From NCBI GenBank assembly GCA_963778845.1, contig CAVZVW010000009.1, forward strand, positions 434,001-498,000: a stretch of DNA of 64,000 nt, written 5' to 3'. The notes under the pieces were generated by a model, which worked only from the letters and a program-made list of their open reading frames with translations, did not search any database and was not told the origin of the DNA. Source of the DNA: CAVZVW01 sp963778845 (lineage in GTDB: Bacteria; Actinomycetota; Actinomycetes; Actinomycetales; Kineosporiaceae). The position numbers and the translations under genes are program-made. Positions 63,172-64,000 of this stretch are shown here, one piece after another (within the stretch, counting starts at the first letter, position 1; each line of letters begins with the position of its first letter).

Positions 63172-64000
63172 TTACACGCTGTGGCACATCTCGCAGGTAC
63201 CGCGGTTGTCGACCCTGAGGAGCTTGCTCGAGCCGACGTTGCCGGCGGAGCCATCGGGGTTGCCAACCTTGCTGGAGTTGCTGCCGCTCATGCTCGCGTT
63301 GGAACCGTGAGCCACGTGGCAGGTGATGCAGTTCGCGCCACCCTCCTTGTAGTTCTGGTCGGAACGGTGCCGGTACGTGTACAGGGCGTCGCCGGAGTTC
63401 GTCTTGTACGAACCCGAGCTGGCCAGGTACCGCGTGTGGCACGTGGTGCACCACGCCGAGATGTTCTTGATGAACTCGGTCGTGGTGTAGTTGGTCGTCA
63501 CGCCAGAGCTGTTGGTGTACGGAACCACCACTGAGGGCGAGTTCGGGTCGTTCGTCGCCCAGTAGTTCGCCGTGGTGTACACCTTCGTGGTCGAGTCGGT
63601 GACCGTGACGCCGGTTCCGGCGCCGGAGTCGACCGGGATCGGCCGGAGGATGCGGTAGTTGCCGTTGCCGTGAGGGTCGTGACACGAGCCGCACGTCAGG
63701 GAGATCGCGGTTCCCGCGGCCGCAGTGGCCGAGATCGCCCCGCCGCCCCAGGCCGTGCCCGCGTCACCGTTGACGGTGTGGCTCGACGTCGTCGAGGCAC
63801 CGGTCGCCAGGACAGGGACGGTCTTCGTGCTGCCCACCCTCGTCGCGCTTCCGGAGTCGATCAACGCGTAGCCGAACCCCCCGCCGCGCAACGCAGCGGC
63901 TGAGCCGGTGCGATCCGTGTCGGAGTACCCGACGCCGTCGAAGACGTCCGTCGTCGCACCGCCTGCACCTGAGCCGTGACACGTGTAGCACAGTGCAGGC
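63172..64000 (-). CDS. Multiheme cytochrome c protein (5' end outside window)
   Basis: C-terminal part, about 276 residues, of a protein with at least five CXXCH motifs: CYTCH (at the right edge), CGSCH, CTTCH, CITCH, CEMCH. The spacer regions are rich in Ser/Thr/Gly and short on charge, as in extracellular proteins, for example NASMSGSNSSKVG. It stops with CEMCHSV. The frame is open to the right edge, so the N-terminus, any signal and further hemes are not visible. It starts the same-strand run of cytochrome genes, 85 nt before the octaheme gene. Confidence 0.9.
   Translation of the reverse strand, partial: PALCYTCHGSGAGGATTDVFDGVGYSDTDRTGSAAALRGGGFGYALIDSGSATRVGSTKTVPVLATGASTTSSHTVNGDAGTAWGGGAISATAAAGTAISLTCGSCHDPHGNGNYRILRPIPVDSGAGTGVTVTDSTTKVYTTANYWATNDPNSPSVVVPYTNSSGVTTNYTTTEFIKNISAWCTTCHTRYLASSGSYKTNSGDALYTYRHRSDQNYKEGGANCITCHVAHGSNASMSGSNSSKVGNPDGSAGNVGSSKLLRVDNRGTCEMCHSV

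Overview
The window is high-GC DNA from an actinobacterium. HelY, RbpA, GarA, FtsR, an Lnt/Ppm1 pair, polyprenyl-lipid and FHA genes, and many GTG starts all point that way. Eight genes have a TANNNT box 6-7 nt before the start codon, the pattern of leaderless actinobacterial mRNAs. The block pgsA - DUF881 - sbp - DUF881 - gcvH - garA - ftsR - DUF151 - merR - (parA) - gcvP matches the Mycobacterium tuberculosis Rv1822-Rv1832 order. Gene content (lysine-fermentation enzymes plus multiheme cytochromes) suggests a facultative or anaerobic member of Micrococcales, perhaps Cellulomonadaceae; the family is a low-confidence guess.

Layout. 1-4.2 kb: HelY helicase (5' end cut off), a 5'-3' exonuclease and an Lrp regulator. 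4.2-12.2 kb: a lysine-degradation cluster (kamA, kdd, kamD, kamE, kal) with a YtcJ-type amidohydrolase and plsC between its two halves. The amidohydrolase ends in a 15-nt tandem repeat carrying a +1 frameshift. 12.7-18.6 kb: lnt-ppm1-fxsA, then rbpA, an MFS permease and a glycerophosphodiesterase. 18.6-28.3 kb: accessory genes (M15 peptidase, cysteine hydrolase, S66 peptidase, DDAH, VWA protein, DUF222-HNH protein with a probable SOS box) mixed with three decayed genes. 28.3-38.5 kb: winged-helix protein, pyruvate carboxylase, LLM oxidoreductase, P450, TrpB2-like synthase and a GCS2-type ligase. 38.6-43.8 kb: sbcD-sbcC and an aldo/keto reductase. 43.9-54.5 kb: gcvP under a glycine riboswitch, a ParA ATPase, and the conserved merR/DUF151/ftsR/garA/gcvH/DUF881 block.

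54.6-64 kb (minus strand) is the most unusual part. It encodes three multiheme c-type cytochrome proteins: a membrane-anchored decaheme NapC/NirT-like protein, an exported protein with eight heme motifs, and one with at least five that runs off the right edge. A membrane TPR protein resembling cytochrome c maturation factors lies among them. A small HTH regulator gene overlaps a divergent hemA. Together this looks like an electron-transfer conduit packaged with its own heme-supply gene and regulator. In-frame tandem repeats recur in coding regions across the right half of the window.

No tRNA, rRNA, CRISPR array or intact insertion sequence was seen.
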